The position numbers were made by a program, and so were the translations under genes. From contig JACKBU010000003.1 of NCBI GenBank assembly GCA_020634395.1, positions 124,001 to 188,000 of the forward strand: DNA of 64,000 nucleotides, read 5' to 3'. The notes under the pieces are model-generated. The model worked only from the letters and a program-made list of their open reading frames with translations, ran no database searches and had not been told where the DNA came from. This document shows, in pieces, positions 17,040 through 25,749 of this stretch. Source of the DNA: Ardenticatenaceae bacterium (GTDB lineage Bacteria; Chloroflexota; Anaerolineae; Promineifilales; Promineifilaceae). Each line of letters opens with the position of its first letter. Positions within the stretch are counted from its first letter, which is position 1.

Positions 17040-17068
17040 GGTCAAACGGCCGTAACGGCCGTTTGACC
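17040..17068. repeat. 29-base near-perfect palindrome in the OppA-like leader
   Basis: GGTCAAACGGCCGT (17040-17053) and its exact complement (17055-17068) flank a single central base. It contains two copies of ACGGCCGT back to back. It lies between the promoter at 17123-17151 and the start of the binding-protein gene, where it could act as an operator or an RNA hairpin. Confidence 0.9.
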
Positions 17069-17122
17069 ACAAACAAGAAGTGAAAAGGTGTTTTTAAGCG
17101 CTGCGCTATCAAGGACAGTAGC

Positions 17123-17151
17123 ATTCTACTACAGTATCATTTCGGTGTCAA
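17123..17151 (-). promoter_or_regulatory. Sigma-70-type promoter of the OppA-like gene
   Basis: Minus strand TTGACA (17151-17146), 17-base spacer, TAGAAT (17128-17123). Predicted leader is about 130 bases long and contains the 29-base palindrome. Confidence 0.8.
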
Positions 17152-17754
17152 TATGGTGACAATAGGGTTTCTTTATGGGGGCTAGATTTTGTGCCGGCGG
17201 CGTTGCCCGCCTGGCGAGCAAGAGGAACGGCCGTGGGGAAGACCGGGCAGGTCTGCTCAGGAGGGGAACGGCCGTGTTTACAGCACGCTCTCTGTCAACT
17301 TGTCCGATAGGATTTGGGCAAAATTTGTTTGCATAAGACTTGCTCATTTTTTAAGGGTGGCTATACTAAATTAGGAAATAGGTCCTATCGCCAGAAAACG
17401 TATCAATCATTGCCCTCTTCTACTCATTTAAAACTTTGGGCTTTGCTACCTTTTTTGGCCGTAGAACCAACAGCCATCCTCAGTTTTGGTATTAGGGCAA
17501 AACAACGGAAGCATGTGGTCTGTGTTTGAAACAAAAAACCTGGCAGCCCCAGCCATTCCCGCCAACAACCTAATCAGCGCTTTCAGAACAAGCCGCTAAC
17601 CGCAACTACCAGAGAATCGTGAATCATCTTCATTAACCCAGACGGGATATTGAAGTTCATACGAAGAAAAGGAGGTCCTATCGAGAAGATACAACCATTT
17701 CACTCGTGTTAATTCAACTTTACATATTTACCTGATTTTCGGAGGAGAGATTTC
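17152..17754. other. Divergent intergenic region upstream of aapJ
   Basis: About 600 bases without a convincing gene. It holds two ACGGCCGT copies (near 17228 and 17269) and a candidate rightward promoter at 17340-17367. The word TCCTATCG appears three times: inverted at 17305-17312, direct at 17383-17390 and at 17676-17683, the last two within GGTCCTATCG. Small open frames here have no ribosome sites and low-complexity translations. A long aapJ leader or an unrecognised regulator site is possible. Confidence 0.6.
17340..17367 (+). promoter_or_regulatory. Candidate promoter for the aap operon
   Basis: TTGCTC, 16-base spacer, TATACT. It would give a leader of about 380 bases before aapJ. No closer promoter stood out, and the leader contains two GGTCCTATCG words. 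Confidence 0.5.
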
Positions 17755-18891
17755 ATGAACAAAAAGTATTTTTTAGTACTGGTCAGCGCCGTGTTGGTTG
17801 CCCTGCTTTTGGTCGCTTGCGGCGGCCAGGCCCAGGTAGAAACAGTCACTGTGGAAGTGACGCGCATTGTTGAAGTACCTGCTGCCAGCACCGATACCGG
17901 CCAGACCGGTGAAACGACTGCTATGCCCTCGGCAGAAGGGAATACGCTGCAAACTGTCCGTGATCGTGGCACGGTAAAGTGCGGCGGCAACCAGTCTGTA
18001 CCGGGCTTTGGCTACATCAATCCAGATACCAATGAATTTGAAGGCTTCGATATCGACTTCTGCAAAGCTGTAGCCGCGGCCGCTTTAGGCGACGCCACAG
18101 CCTTCGAGATTCGTCCCACCACAGCGAACGAACGCTTCCCCGTTCTGCAGTCTGGTGAAATTGACGTCTTGATCCGCAACACCACCTGGACTCTCAGCCG
18201 CGACACCCAACTAGGGGCTGATTTCCAACCCACCACCTTCTATGATGGGCAGGGTATGATGGTGCGTAAAGACAGCGGCATTACCAGCCTGGAAGGTTTG
18301 GAAGGCGGCACCATCTGCGTGCAGTCAGGCACGACAACGGAAAAGAACCTGGCCGACGTGTTCCGCGCGCAAGGCATTAACTTTGAGCCGGTGGTGTTTG
18401 ACGATGCCGACAAGACGCGCGAAGCCTACGACAGCGGCCAATGTGATGGCTTTACGACGGACAAATCCGGCCTGGTTTCCCAGCAAATCTTGCTGGCCGA
18501 ACCGGATGCCCATGTCATCCTGGACGAAACCATGTCCAAAGAGCCTCTTGGGCCATTGACCCGTCATGGCGACAACAACTGGGGCGACATTGTGATGTGG
18601 ACAGTTAACTGCACCTTTGAAGCCGAAGAACTGGGCATCGATTCCACCAACGTCGACACCTTCCTGGGCGGCGATGATCCAGTTGTGCAAAACTTGCTGG
18701 GCGAAGCGGGTGACCTGGGCGCCGGCATGGGTCTGAGCAATGATTGGTGTTATCAGGTCATCAAACAAGTTGGCAACTATGCCGAGATTTACAACCGGAA
18801 TTTGGGACCGGACACGCCGTTTGATCTGGCGCGTGGTTTGAACCAGCAGTGGACCGATGGCGGTTTGCTGTATTCTCCGCCCTTCCGTTAA
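17755..18891 (+). CDS. aapJ: Polar amino-acid ABC transporter substrate-binding lipoprotein
   Basis: A 378-residue SBP_bac_3 protein of the AapJ/BztA group, which binds general L-amino acids outside the membrane. The signal peptide ends LLLVACGG (lipobox). After a VEVTRIVEVP linker the binding domain starts VRDRGTVKCGGNQSVPGFG. It continues with FEGFDIDFCKAVAAAALGD and RFPVLQSGEIDVLIRNTTWTLSRD, and the second lobe with GGTICVQSGTTTEKNLAD (Cys188) and EAYDSGQCDGFTTDKSGL (Cys230). It ends in LARGLNQQWTDGGLLYSPPFR-type sequence. GGAGGAG precedes the ATG. A hairpin follows, which may limit read-through to the membrane genes so that binding protein is made in excess. Confidence 0.96.
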   Translation: MNKKYFLVLVSAVLVALLLVACGGQAQVETVTVEVTRIVEVPAASTDTGQTGETTAMPSAEGNTLQTVRDRGTVKCGGNQSVPGFGYINPDTNEFEGFDIDFCKAVAAAALGDATAFEIRPTTANERFPVLQSGEIDVLIRNTTWTLSRDTQLGADFQPTTFYDGQGMMVRKDSGITSLEGLEGGTICVQSGTTTEKNLADVFRAQGINFEPVVFDDADKTREAYDSGQCDGFTTDKSGLVSQQILLAEPDAHVILDETMSKEPLGPLTRHGDNNWGDIVMWTVNCTFEAEELGIDSTNVDTFLGGDDPVVQNLLGEAGDLGAGMGLSNDWCYQVIKQVGNYAEIYNRNLGPDTPFDLARGLNQQWTDGGLLYSPPFR

Positions 18892-18916
18892 ATCGGTTAT
18901 TTGAAGCTGAGTAATG

Positions 18917-18951
18917 AAAGCACAGCCTGGCGAAGTGCCGGGCTGTGCTTT
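18917..18951 (+). terminator. Hairpin between aapJ and aapQ (partial terminator or mRNA stabiliser)
   Basis: AAAGCACAGCC (18917-18927) pairs perfectly with 18941-18951, 13-base loop, ending in TTT. Position between the binding-protein gene and the permeases is typical for differential expression inside ABC operons. Confidence 0.8.
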
Positions 18952-19003
18952 CGCCGTATGATCCGGGAACGGCCGTTGCCCTTCCCATCGTGAGGTATCA
19001 GCC

Positions 19004-20623
19004 ATGGCAGAATTAAGCCCTACCCCCCCAAAGGGCCAGCAGCCAATTCCCTTTTGGCGAGATGGTCGGGTCATCGGGGTGCTGGCGCAAATTGCTTTTG
19101 TGATCTTGGTCGCCCTGGGGACCGCCTGGCTCCTTAGAAATGTCAACGACAACATCGGCGCGCTTGGTTCCTTTCGCTGCGCCGATGGCACCGAAAGCTT
19201 TCGCTGCGGTTTCAATTTTTTGAGTATCGACGCCCAGTTTGACATTTCGGAATCCATCATCCAATACAATCCCAGTGATTCTTACGGACGCGCGCTGGTG
19301 GTTGGCGCCCTAAACACCATAAAAGTTACGGTCCTGGGCGTTATCCTGGCGACCATTTTAGGGACGCTGGCCGGTATTGCGCGACTTTCTACCAACTGGC
19401 TGGTGAGCAATCTGGCCAAGTGGTACGTGGATTTCTTCCGCAACACCCCTTTGCTATTACAGTTGTTTTTCATCTACTTTGGCGTCATTTTGTTGTTTCC
19501 GGCCATTCAAGATGCCGTTCAACCTTTTGGGCTGCCCATTTTCTTGAGCCAGCGCGGCATCAATATGCCAGGGCCGGTGTTTATGCCGTCGTTTGCTATC
19601 TGGATGGCCTTCCTGATTTTGGGGCTTATCCAGGCGCAGGTGACCTGGCTCTTTTTGGGACGGCAGGAACAGCAAACGGGCCGGAACAGCAATCGCGGCT
19701 GGTGGGCTGTGGCTTCATTCTTGTTGGTGGCCTTGATTGGCTGGTACGTGGCCGGCAGCACGGCCGATTCTCAGGGCATTTTAGTGGCCCGGGCCACGCG
19801 GGTACGCGAGTTCAGCGACATTGAGGCGCTGGTTCTGGGCCGCCTGCCAGTTGACAATCTCAACGACATCGACACGGCCGTTGCGGATGGAAGACTGACA
19901 CAAGAAGATCTGACGGCCGCTTCCCTCCACATCTGCTCCGTCCAGGATGACCCCTCTCAGGTCAACTTCACGTCTCAACTGCGCCGCGCCGGCATTCCCT
20001 ATGTCGTCAACCGCAGCGACCGTCTGGATCAAGCTACGGAGGCTTACGCCGCCGGAGATTGTGAGGTCCTGGTGGCCACGCGCTCAGCCCTGGCGGCCGA
20101 ACGCAACGTTCTGGAAAACGGGGCCAATCTGTCCATCATTCCCATCGCCGAAACACCGGTACGCATGGCCGTACCGCGCATCGAAGGGCTGAACTTTGTG
20201 GGCGGCATCAAGCTAACCCCCAGCTTTGCGGCGATCTTGATCGGGCTGGTTCTGTATACGGGCGCCTTTATTGCGGAAATTGTGCGCGCCGGCATCCAGT
20301 CTGTGCCCAAAGGGCAAACCGAGGCAGCACGCGCCCTGGGACTTTCTGAGTCGCAGCGCTTGCGATTGGTGGTACTGCCCCAGGCTATGCGCGTCATCAT
20401 CCCCCCGCTGACCAGCCAATATTTAAATCTGGCGAAGAATTCATCGCTGGCTATCGCCGTGGGTTTTGCCGATTTGTGGGCCATTGCGTACACAACTCTC
20501 AATCAATCCGGGCGCTCGGTACAGGTCTTTATAATCGTCATGGCCGCGTACCTCACACTGAGCCTGACCATTTCCTTTTTGCTGAACTGGTATAACCGGC
20601 GAATATCGTTGGTGGAGAGATAA
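19004..20623 (+). CDS. aapQ: Amino-acid ABC permease AapQ-like with embedded binding-protein-like insert
   Basis: A 539-residue inner-membrane permease. A membrane span lies at 24-45, with the permease core starting near 98 (GALNTIKVTVLGVILATILGTLAG), spans near 150-170 and 195-250, and the last spans 405-530. The ATPase-docking EAA loop reads EAARALGLSESQ...RVIIPPL. Between spans, about residues 252-400, sits an extracytoplasmic insert. Its part 300-391 aligns by eye with lobe 2 of AapJ: IC...GIPY...EAYAAGDC...RSAL. Cys311 and Cys353 have the same 42-residue spacing as Cys188 and Cys230 of AapJ. To my knowledge the usual AapQ/BztB is some 100 residues shorter. GTGAGG supports the ATG. aapM starts three bases after the stop. 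Confidence 0.93.
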   Translation: MAELSPTPPKGQQPIPFWRDGRVIGVLAQIAFVILVALGTAWLLRNVNDNIGALGSFRCADGTESFRCGFNFLSIDAQFDISESIIQYNPSDSYGRALVVGALNTIKVTVLGVILATILGTLAGIARLSTNWLVSNLAKWYVDFFRNTPLLLQLFFIYFGVILLFPAIQDAVQPFGLPIFLSQRGINMPGPVFMPSFAIWMAFLILGLIQAQVTWLFLGRQEQQTGRNSNRGWWAVASFLLVALIGWYVAGSTADSQGILVARATRVREFSDIEALVLGRLPVDNLNDIDTAVADGRLTQEDLTAASLHICSVQDDPSQVNFTSQLRRAGIPYVVNRSDRLDQATEAYAAGDCEVLVATRSALAAERNVLENGANLSIIPIAETPVRMAVPRIEGLNFVGGIKLTPSFAAILIGLVLYTGAFIAEIVRAGIQSVPKGQTEAARALGLSESQRLRLVVLPQAMRVIIPPLTSQYLNLAKNSSLAIAVGFADLWAIAYTTLNQSGRSVQVFIIVMAAYLTLSLTISFLLNWYNRRISLVER

Positions 20624-20625
20624 CG

Positions 20626-22323
20626 ATGACGACCTGGAGAGAGACTTTGCAAGAACGTGTCGGAAACGGCCGTGAGTTCCATTTCGACAGCGGCCGTTTC
20701 ATCCGCGAAAACATTACGAAAAGCTGGATATATACCCTCTGGTTGATCATTCTGACCTATATCACGCTGGCCTACACCATCAGCCAGTTTCGCAGCCTGC
20801 CATTCACCACCGGCATCGTTGCTCTGGTGTGGTTGGTAACCGTAGGGATGACGGTTTACAACGAAATCACCCGCAGCCATAATTCCGTAACGCTGTGGTT
20901 GAAAAACAACCTGTACAGCTCCATCACCAACACCCTACTGACGCTGCTGCTGGTATTGGGCATTATTGCGGCTGTGTGGGGCTTTATCGATTACGCCATT
21001 CTACGAGCCAGCTTTACCACGGACCCAGAACAGGCGCAGGCTATCCTGTCCCAGTTCAGCGTGCCTGGCGCCAATTGGGGCGCCGTGCTGGACAACATGC
21101 GTAACCTGCTGGTCTTCCGCTATCCGCGCCAGGAAACCTGGCGGCTGTGGTTCGTGGTGGTTTATACGGCCGTGCTGCTGGCGGCCAGCGCTTTCGTCTT
21201 TTCGCAGGAACGCTTCCGCCGTCACTGGCTGCGCCAGGTCATGATCGGATTTTGGCTGATTACGCCCTTCCTGACTTTTGGCTTGCTGGTTGGCGTAGTG
21301 CCTGTTCCCGGCAGAACGGCCGATTTACTCATCAACCTGCTGATCTCGATGGTGGTGTTGGTGGGCCTGTTTTTCCTGTCCCGAGTGCTCCTGAAGCGAT
21401 TTCCCAGTTTGTTTATGTCTTTTGTGGTGACGGTTTTGTGGGCCGCAGCGCTTATCGGCACTGTTTACCTGCTCTCTGATAACTTCACCACCCTGCTCAA
21501 CCCAGACATTGCCTGGGGCGGCCTGCTGCTGACACTTATCATCGCCGTCTTTGCCATCGTGGCCTCCTTCCCGTTGGGCGTGCTGCTGGCACTCGGCCGT
21601 CGCAGCGAAATCCGCGGTGTACCGGCCTGGCTGACATATGGCGCAGCGGCCGTTTTGAGTGCCTACTACCTCTACAACAACACCCTGCCCGCATTTGCCG
21701 CCGCCAGAAATATCTTGCAGCAGCTACTGTCGCTTTGGCCTTTGTTAATCCTGGTCGTGGCCTACCTCTTCCAAAAGTACTTCCGGGGCAACGTAGTCGC
21801 CGCCTTCTGCACCGTCTACATCGAAGCCATTCGTGGCGTTCCGCTGATCACCGTGCTGTTCATGTCCATCATCCTCTTCCCCATTCTGCTGCCCACTGGA
21901 ATGGAGATCCTGAGCACCTGGCGTGTCATGGTAGCCGCTGCCCTATTCGCCGCCGCTTACCTGGCAGAAAACGTGCGCGGCGGTTTACAGGCCATTCCCA
22001 AAGGGCAGTACGAAGCCGCGGACGCAATCGGCCTCAACACCTTCCAAAAATATCGGCTCATCATCTTACCCCAGGCCATCCGGACCGTTATTCCGGCCAT
22101 CGTGGGCCAGTTTATCGGTCTGTTTAAGGACACAACCCTCATTGCCATCGTGGGTCTGGTCGAACTATTGGGTGTCGCCAACCTCATCTCCGCGCAAACG
22201 GACTGGTTGGGTGTACGCCGCGAGCCTTATATTTTCCTGATGATCATTTACTTTGCTGGCAGTTGGGTAATGGCCAGCTCCAGCCGCCGCCTGGAAAAAC
22301 GCATGGGCGTTGGCGAAAGATAA
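20626..22323 (+). CDS. aapM: Amino-acid ABC permease AapM-like
   Basis: The second permease of the heterodimer, 565 residues. An N-terminal hydrophobic half (about 35-310, roughly seven spans) is longer than in proteobacterial AapM. The conserved permease core is at about 330-560: GNVVAAFCTVYIEAIRGVPLITVLFMS, then the EAA loop YEAADAIGLNTFQKYR...AIRTVIPAIVGQF, then DTTLIAIVGLVELLG. It pairs with AapQ and the AapP ATPase. Start ATG lies two bases after the aapQ stop (TAACGATG), indicating coupled translation. No SBP-like insert is seen here; the extra length is mostly membrane segments. Confidence 0.94.
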   Translation: MTTWRETLQERVGNGREFHFDSGRFIRENITKSWIYTLWLIILTYITLAYTISQFRSLPFTTGIVALVWLVTVGMTVYNEITRSHNSVTLWLKNNLYSSITNTLLTLLLVLGIIAAVWGFIDYAILRASFTTDPEQAQAILSQFSVPGANWGAVLDNMRNLLVFRYPRQETWRLWFVVVYTAVLLAASAFVFSQERFRRHWLRQVMIGFWLITPFLTFGLLVGVVPVPGRTADLLINLLISMVVLVGLFFLSRVLLKRFPSLFMSFVVTVLWAAALIGTVYLLSDNFTTLLNPDIAWGGLLLTLIIAVFAIVASFPLGVLLALGRRSEIRGVPAWLTYGAAAVLSAYYLYNNTLPAFAAARNILQQLLSLWPLLILVVAYLFQKYFRGNVVAAFCTVYIEAIRGVPLITVLFMSIILFPILLPTGMEILSTWRVMVAAALFAAAYLAENVRGGLQAIPKGQYEAADAIGLNTFQKYRLIILPQAIRTVIPAIVGQFIGLFKDTTLIAIVGLVELLGVANLISAQTDWLGVRREPYIFLMIIYFAGSWVMASSSRRLEKRMGVGER

Positions 22324-22348
22324 CCCGCGGGAGCGAAAGAGGTAAATT

Positions 22349-23122
22349 ATGACAACCATGAATGTAACAACCGCACCAACCAATACCGAAGAAGTCATCA
22401 TTTGCAGTGAAGTACACAAATGGTATGGGGATTTCCACGCTTTACGCGGGATTAGCCTGACAGTAAAAAAAGGTGAGGTGATCGTCATCCTGGGGCCGTC
22501 CGGTTCGGGCAAATCGACGTTCATCCGCTGCATCAACCGCCTGGAAGAGCACCAGCAAGGCGACATTGTCGTCGAGGGTACCACGCTGAACTACGACGTG
22601 CGCAACATCGCTGAAATCCGCCGCGAAGTGGGCATGGTTTTCCAACAGTTCAACCTGTTTCCCCACCTCACCGTCCTGGAAAACATTACCTTGGCGCCCA
22701 TCCACGTGCGCAAATGGACCCGTGACCATGCCGAAGATAGAGCCATGCACTGGCTGACACGCGTCGGCATCCCGGAACAGGCCAACAAGTATCCCGGCCA
22801 GTTATCCGGCGGGCAGCAGCAGCGTGTGGCCATCGCCCGCACCCTGACGATGGAACCCAACATCCTGCTGTTTGATGAGCCCACGTCGGCGCTGGATCCT
22901 GAAATGATCAAGGAAGTGTTGGACGTGATGCGCGACCTGGCGACCGAAGGATATACAATTCTGGCCGTGACGCACGAGATGGGCTTTGCCCGCACGGTGG
23001 CGGACCGCATCATCTTTATGGACGCCGGGCAAATTGTGGAAGAAAACACGCCGGAGAATTTCTTTACCAATCCAAACAACGAGCGTACGAAGCTGTTCCT
23101 GAACCAGATTTTGCACCACTAG
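22349..23122 (+). CDS. aapP: Polar amino-acid ABC transporter ATP-binding protein
   Basis: A 257-residue ATPase driving import. Walker A GPSGSGKST (near residue 50), Q-loop VFQQFNLFPHLTV, signature LSGGQQQRVAIAR, Walker B ILLFDEPTSALDPEM, and switch His in AVTHEMGFA are all intact. It belongs to the GlnQ/AapP group. AGAGG precedes the ATG. It is the last gene of aapJQMP, followed by a strong hairpin. Confidence 0.96.
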   Translation: MTTMNVTTAPTNTEEVIICSEVHKWYGDFHALRGISLTVKKGEVIVILGPSGSGKSTFIRCINRLEEHQQGDIVVEGTTLNYDVRNIAEIRREVGMVFQQFNLFPHLTVLENITLAPIHVRKWTRDHAEDRAMHWLTRVGIPEQANKYPGQLSGGQQQRVAIARTLTMEPNILLFDEPTSALDPEMIKEVLDVMRDLATEGYTILAVTHEMGFARTVADRIIFMDAGQIVEENTPENFFTNPNNERTKLFLNQILHH

Positions 23123-23132
23123 CTTCTGTGTG

Positions 23133-23172
23133 CGGCGCTGCCTGACTCCGTCCAGATCGTCAGGCAGCGCCG
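23133..23172. terminator. Bidirectional terminator hairpin after aapP
   Basis: A perfect 14-bp stem (CGGCGCTGCCTGAC at 23133-23146, complement at 23159-23172) separates the convergent stops of aapP and the 23186 gene. No U-run on either side. Confidence 0.8.
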
Positions 23173-23185
23173 GCCCGGGAGCCTA

Positions 23186-25093
23186 TCAGGGGGAAACGAA
23201 CCAGCGGAGAGTAGGGACTTCCCGCGCCACTTCCTGGGGTGTTTGCTGGCCGGAGAGCACGGCCGTTATCTGCTCTGTGCCAAAATATTCTTTCTCATCT
23301 ATCAAAACCGGCCGGGCAAAAGGAAACGCAGCACGCAGCGGCTCGCTTAATGAACGCGGCAGCGTTTGCCAGTAATCGGTCTGCTGCGCCACAGACGGCC
23401 GTGCCGGAATCAGCCGGTAACGCGGCAGCGGGGCCTGGTAGCTCAAAAACTTCAACCATTCCCAGACGGCCAGCGGCTGGCGGCTGCTCTGCGTGATAAA
23501 ACTCCCCTCCACCCACAACGGCGTGATGCCGTCAAAGCGCTCCGAACCCGGAAAAGACGTCACGCCCAGCGCCGACATCTGCAAAAAATGCTCATAATAA
23601 ACCGGCTCCTCCACGCGCACGGCCGCCTGCCAGTTCCAGCGGCGGCTGTAACGCACCCGCTGTCCATCATCCGGCAGCACGCCCGGCTGCCCGGCTAACT
23701 GCCGGTACCACGTCAGCGCCGCCGCCACCCGCTCTGTCGTTAGCGGCGTCTGGCAGCGGACCGTGGCCGTCTCGGTGCAGTTGGTTTGCCAGTTATAGGC
23801 ATACGCCAGCAGTGTGTCTGGCCCGACGTCCAGAAAAACCGTGTAGTTTAGCGACGAATTGACCGCACCAACCGGGCCGATGAGGGCGGCCAGATCGGCA
23901 TCCATTTCTTGCCACGTCCAGCGCAGCGACGGCTCGGCCAGCCCGGCCTGATCGTAAAAATCCTTGTTGATAAACATGACCTTCATGCCGGCGGTCTGCG
24001 GTAAGAACCACATGCGCTCATGCCACCACCCGCCCTGCCAGATTTGCTCATAAAAATCGCCGGGCGCAAACTGCGGATCGCTGTCGACCAGCGGCGTAAG
24101 GTCGTAAACGCCGCCAGCGGCAACCATGTCCACCGGCGGCGAAAAGGCGGCGCCGTCATACTGCATTAGTTCGCGGTAATCGGCGGGCATCCGCTCCAAA
24201 GTAACCAGTTCGATCTGGATATCGGGGTGCTGCGCCATAAAGTCGGCGGCCAGGCGCTCGTAGTCGAAGGTGTGCAGGCCTAAAAATCCGGTGGGCGGCA
24301 GGGCAAAGCGGATGACCGCCGGAGACAGGTAGGCGCGAAGGCGGGTAGACAGCAACTGCCAAAACGGGGCGGCCGGCTGGCCGTTCTGATCCAAAGCCAG
24401 CAAACGGGGGGAAACAATGTGAATGGTGTGGGGCACGGCCGTTTCTGCATACCCATCGGCCACCACCAGTGTCAGCGGCAGGCGATCCGGCGGGCACCCC
24501 GCGGCGCACAAACCGGCAACCCGCTTATCAACAAAGGACACCAGGCCATCTATCCACTGTTCGTCCACCGCGGCATAACGAACTTCGCCCCAGGCGGTGG
24601 TTCGCGTTTGCGGGCGGCCCCAAAAGGTGGGATCGGTGGCCGCGTGGCGCAAACGGCCGTCGCGCTCCTCAAAAAAGAGCAGGCGCTGATAAGCCTGCTC
24701 CCCTTCCTGCCAGATAACATTGGCCCGCAGCATGTCCACCTGCGCATCCACATGCGTCACGTCATAACCGGCGCGCCAGGCAGCCTGCAGTTCCGGACGT
24801 AATTGGGCGGCCCGCCACGCCGGGTCGCGTGTGAAAAAGGAAAAAAAGAGGTCGCCATCGCCGGCCAGGAAAGCCTGGCGCTCCAGGTCCAGCAAAGACT
24901 GCACGTCGTCCTGCCGCGCGGTCTGGAACTGCGCCAGGCGCTGCCGACCCATCACCCAGGCCGCCCCCAAAACCAGGAGGATGACCAGTATTGCCAGCCA
25001 GAACGTAACGGCGTCAGACGGCCGTCGCGGCCCAGCCGGTTCCGGGTCCGGCTCAAAATCGCCGTCGGTCTGCCATTGGAAATGTGCGCCCAT
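23186..25093 (-). CDS. Membrane-anchored extracellular solute-binding protein, family 1-like
   Basis: A 635-residue protein. A short cytosolic N-terminus is followed by one membrane span (about 31-52, TFWLAILVILLVLGAAWVMG), then an NTF2-like extracellular part (DLERQAFLAGDGDLFFSFFTRDPAW). From about 265 to the end lies a family-1 solute-binding domain (FALPPTGFLGLHTFDYERLAADFMAQHP is the usual first strand-helix; GMKVMFINKDFYDQAGL is the typical N-K-D motif). Such proteins usually feed sugar importers, but here it is alone, tethered and fused, so it may sense instead of transport. I start at ATG 25093, because the frame upstream of it (to 25264) has no ribosome site and no homology-like content. 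Confidence 0.85.
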   Translation of the reverse strand: MGAHFQWQTDGDFEPDPEPAGPRRPSDAVTFWLAILVILLVLGAAWVMGRQRLAQFQTARQDDVQSLLDLERQAFLAGDGDLFFSFFTRDPAWRAAQLRPELQAAWRAGYDVTHVDAQVDMLRANVIWQEGEQAYQRLLFFEERDGRLRHAATDPTFWGRPQTRTTAWGEVRYAAVDEQWIDGLVSFVDKRVAGLCAAGCPPDRLPLTLVVADGYAETAVPHTIHIVSPRLLALDQNGQPAAPFWQLLSTRLRAYLSPAVIRFALPPTGFLGLHTFDYERLAADFMAQHPDIQIELVTLERMPADYRELMQYDGAAFSPPVDMVAAGGVYDLTPLVDSDPQFAPGDFYEQIWQGGWWHERMWFLPQTAGMKVMFINKDFYDQAGLAEPSLRWTWQEMDADLAALIGPVGAVNSSLNYTVFLDVGPDTLLAYAYNWQTNCTETATVRCQTPLTTERVAAALTWYRQLAGQPGVLPDDGQRVRYSRRWNWQAAVRVEEPVYYEHFLQMSALGVTSFPGSERFDGITPLWVEGSFITQSSRQPLAVWEWLKFLSYQAPLPRYRLIPARPSVAQQTDYWQTLPRSLSEPLRAAFPFARPVLIDEKEYFGTEQITAVLSGQQTPQEVAREVPTLRWFVSP

Positions 25094-25290
25094 GGGTAAA
25101 AGATAACCGAAAACCGGCGGGCAAAGCAAGCGGCTATCAACCAAACGGTTGATACGGCTTTGCCATTTGACGGAGCCAGAAATCAGCCTGTCGTCGCTGC
25201 CTTTTCCGCACTTCGATGGATTCGCAAAAGGTCCGCATCCCCTACTATAAAGACATCGATTCAAAAAACATGTACCCAGGAGGTAACGAG

Positions 25291-25665
25291 ATGAACGAAA
25301 ACCTGAACGAACGCTACAAAGCAGAAGAACAAAACAAGCCGCAGCCGCCAGCCATCGGCGGCATCTTTTTCATCGCGATGGGCATCATTGCCTTGTTGGC
25401 CGCTTCCGGCGTCACCATCGCCGGGCGCAGCCCGTGGATGCTGTTTGGTCTGCTGCCGGCCGTCTGGATTGTGTGGGCGGCTTATCAGCGGTATGAAGCG
25501 AACGGCCGTCGCCTTACCCGCGGCGTGCTAACCATACTCATCTGGTGCCTGTTCCCCTTCGCCTTCGTCGTCGGTGGGTTTGCTGGTCTCCAGGCCAGTG
25601 TCATCTGGCCGCTAGCCATCATTCTGACCGGCCTGTGCCTGCTCTTCGTCCGGCCCGGCAAATAA
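25291..25665 (+). CDS. Small membrane protein, 124 aa
   Basis: An unrecognised protein with a hydrophilic start (MNENLNERYKAEEQNKPQPP) and about four membrane spans (near 27-46, 50-68, 80-98, 103-119). AGGAGG lies 6 bases before ATG 25291, which is why I reject the upstream start at 25216. It precedes the ABC exporter and two-component genes on the same strand, much as LiaF-like membrane proteins accompany such systems, but I see no LiaF-specific motif. The exporter role is inference from context. Confidence 0.75.
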   Translation: MNENLNERYKAEEQNKPQPPAIGGIFFIAMGIIALLAASGVTIAGRSPWMLFGLLPAVWIVWAAYQRYEANGRRLTRGVLTILIWCLFPFAFVVGGFAGLQASVIWPLAIILTGLCLLFVRPGK

Positions 25666-25675
25666 CAGAAAAAAT

Positions 25676-25729
25676 AACCTTCCGGAGGTTCTCACCCCAA
25701 AGCCCCTCACAGCACAAACCTCCGGGAGG
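25676..25729. repeat. Bipartite palindromic element, copy 1
   Basis: Two short palindromes, AACCTTCCGGAGGTT (25676-25690) and CCTCCGGGAGG (25719-25729, within AAACCTCCGGGAGGCTG), are separated by 28 bases. The same two-part layout and the shared words AAACCTCCGGGAGGCTG and GGTTCTCAC recur at 33939-33986. Confidence 0.8.
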
Positions 25730-25749
25730 CTGTTTTCAGGAGAATGATC

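Noticed and set aside
17189..17374. Small open frames between the OppA-like gene and aapJ
   Set aside because: No ribosome sites, arginine/proline-rich translations, and they overlap promoter-like elements.
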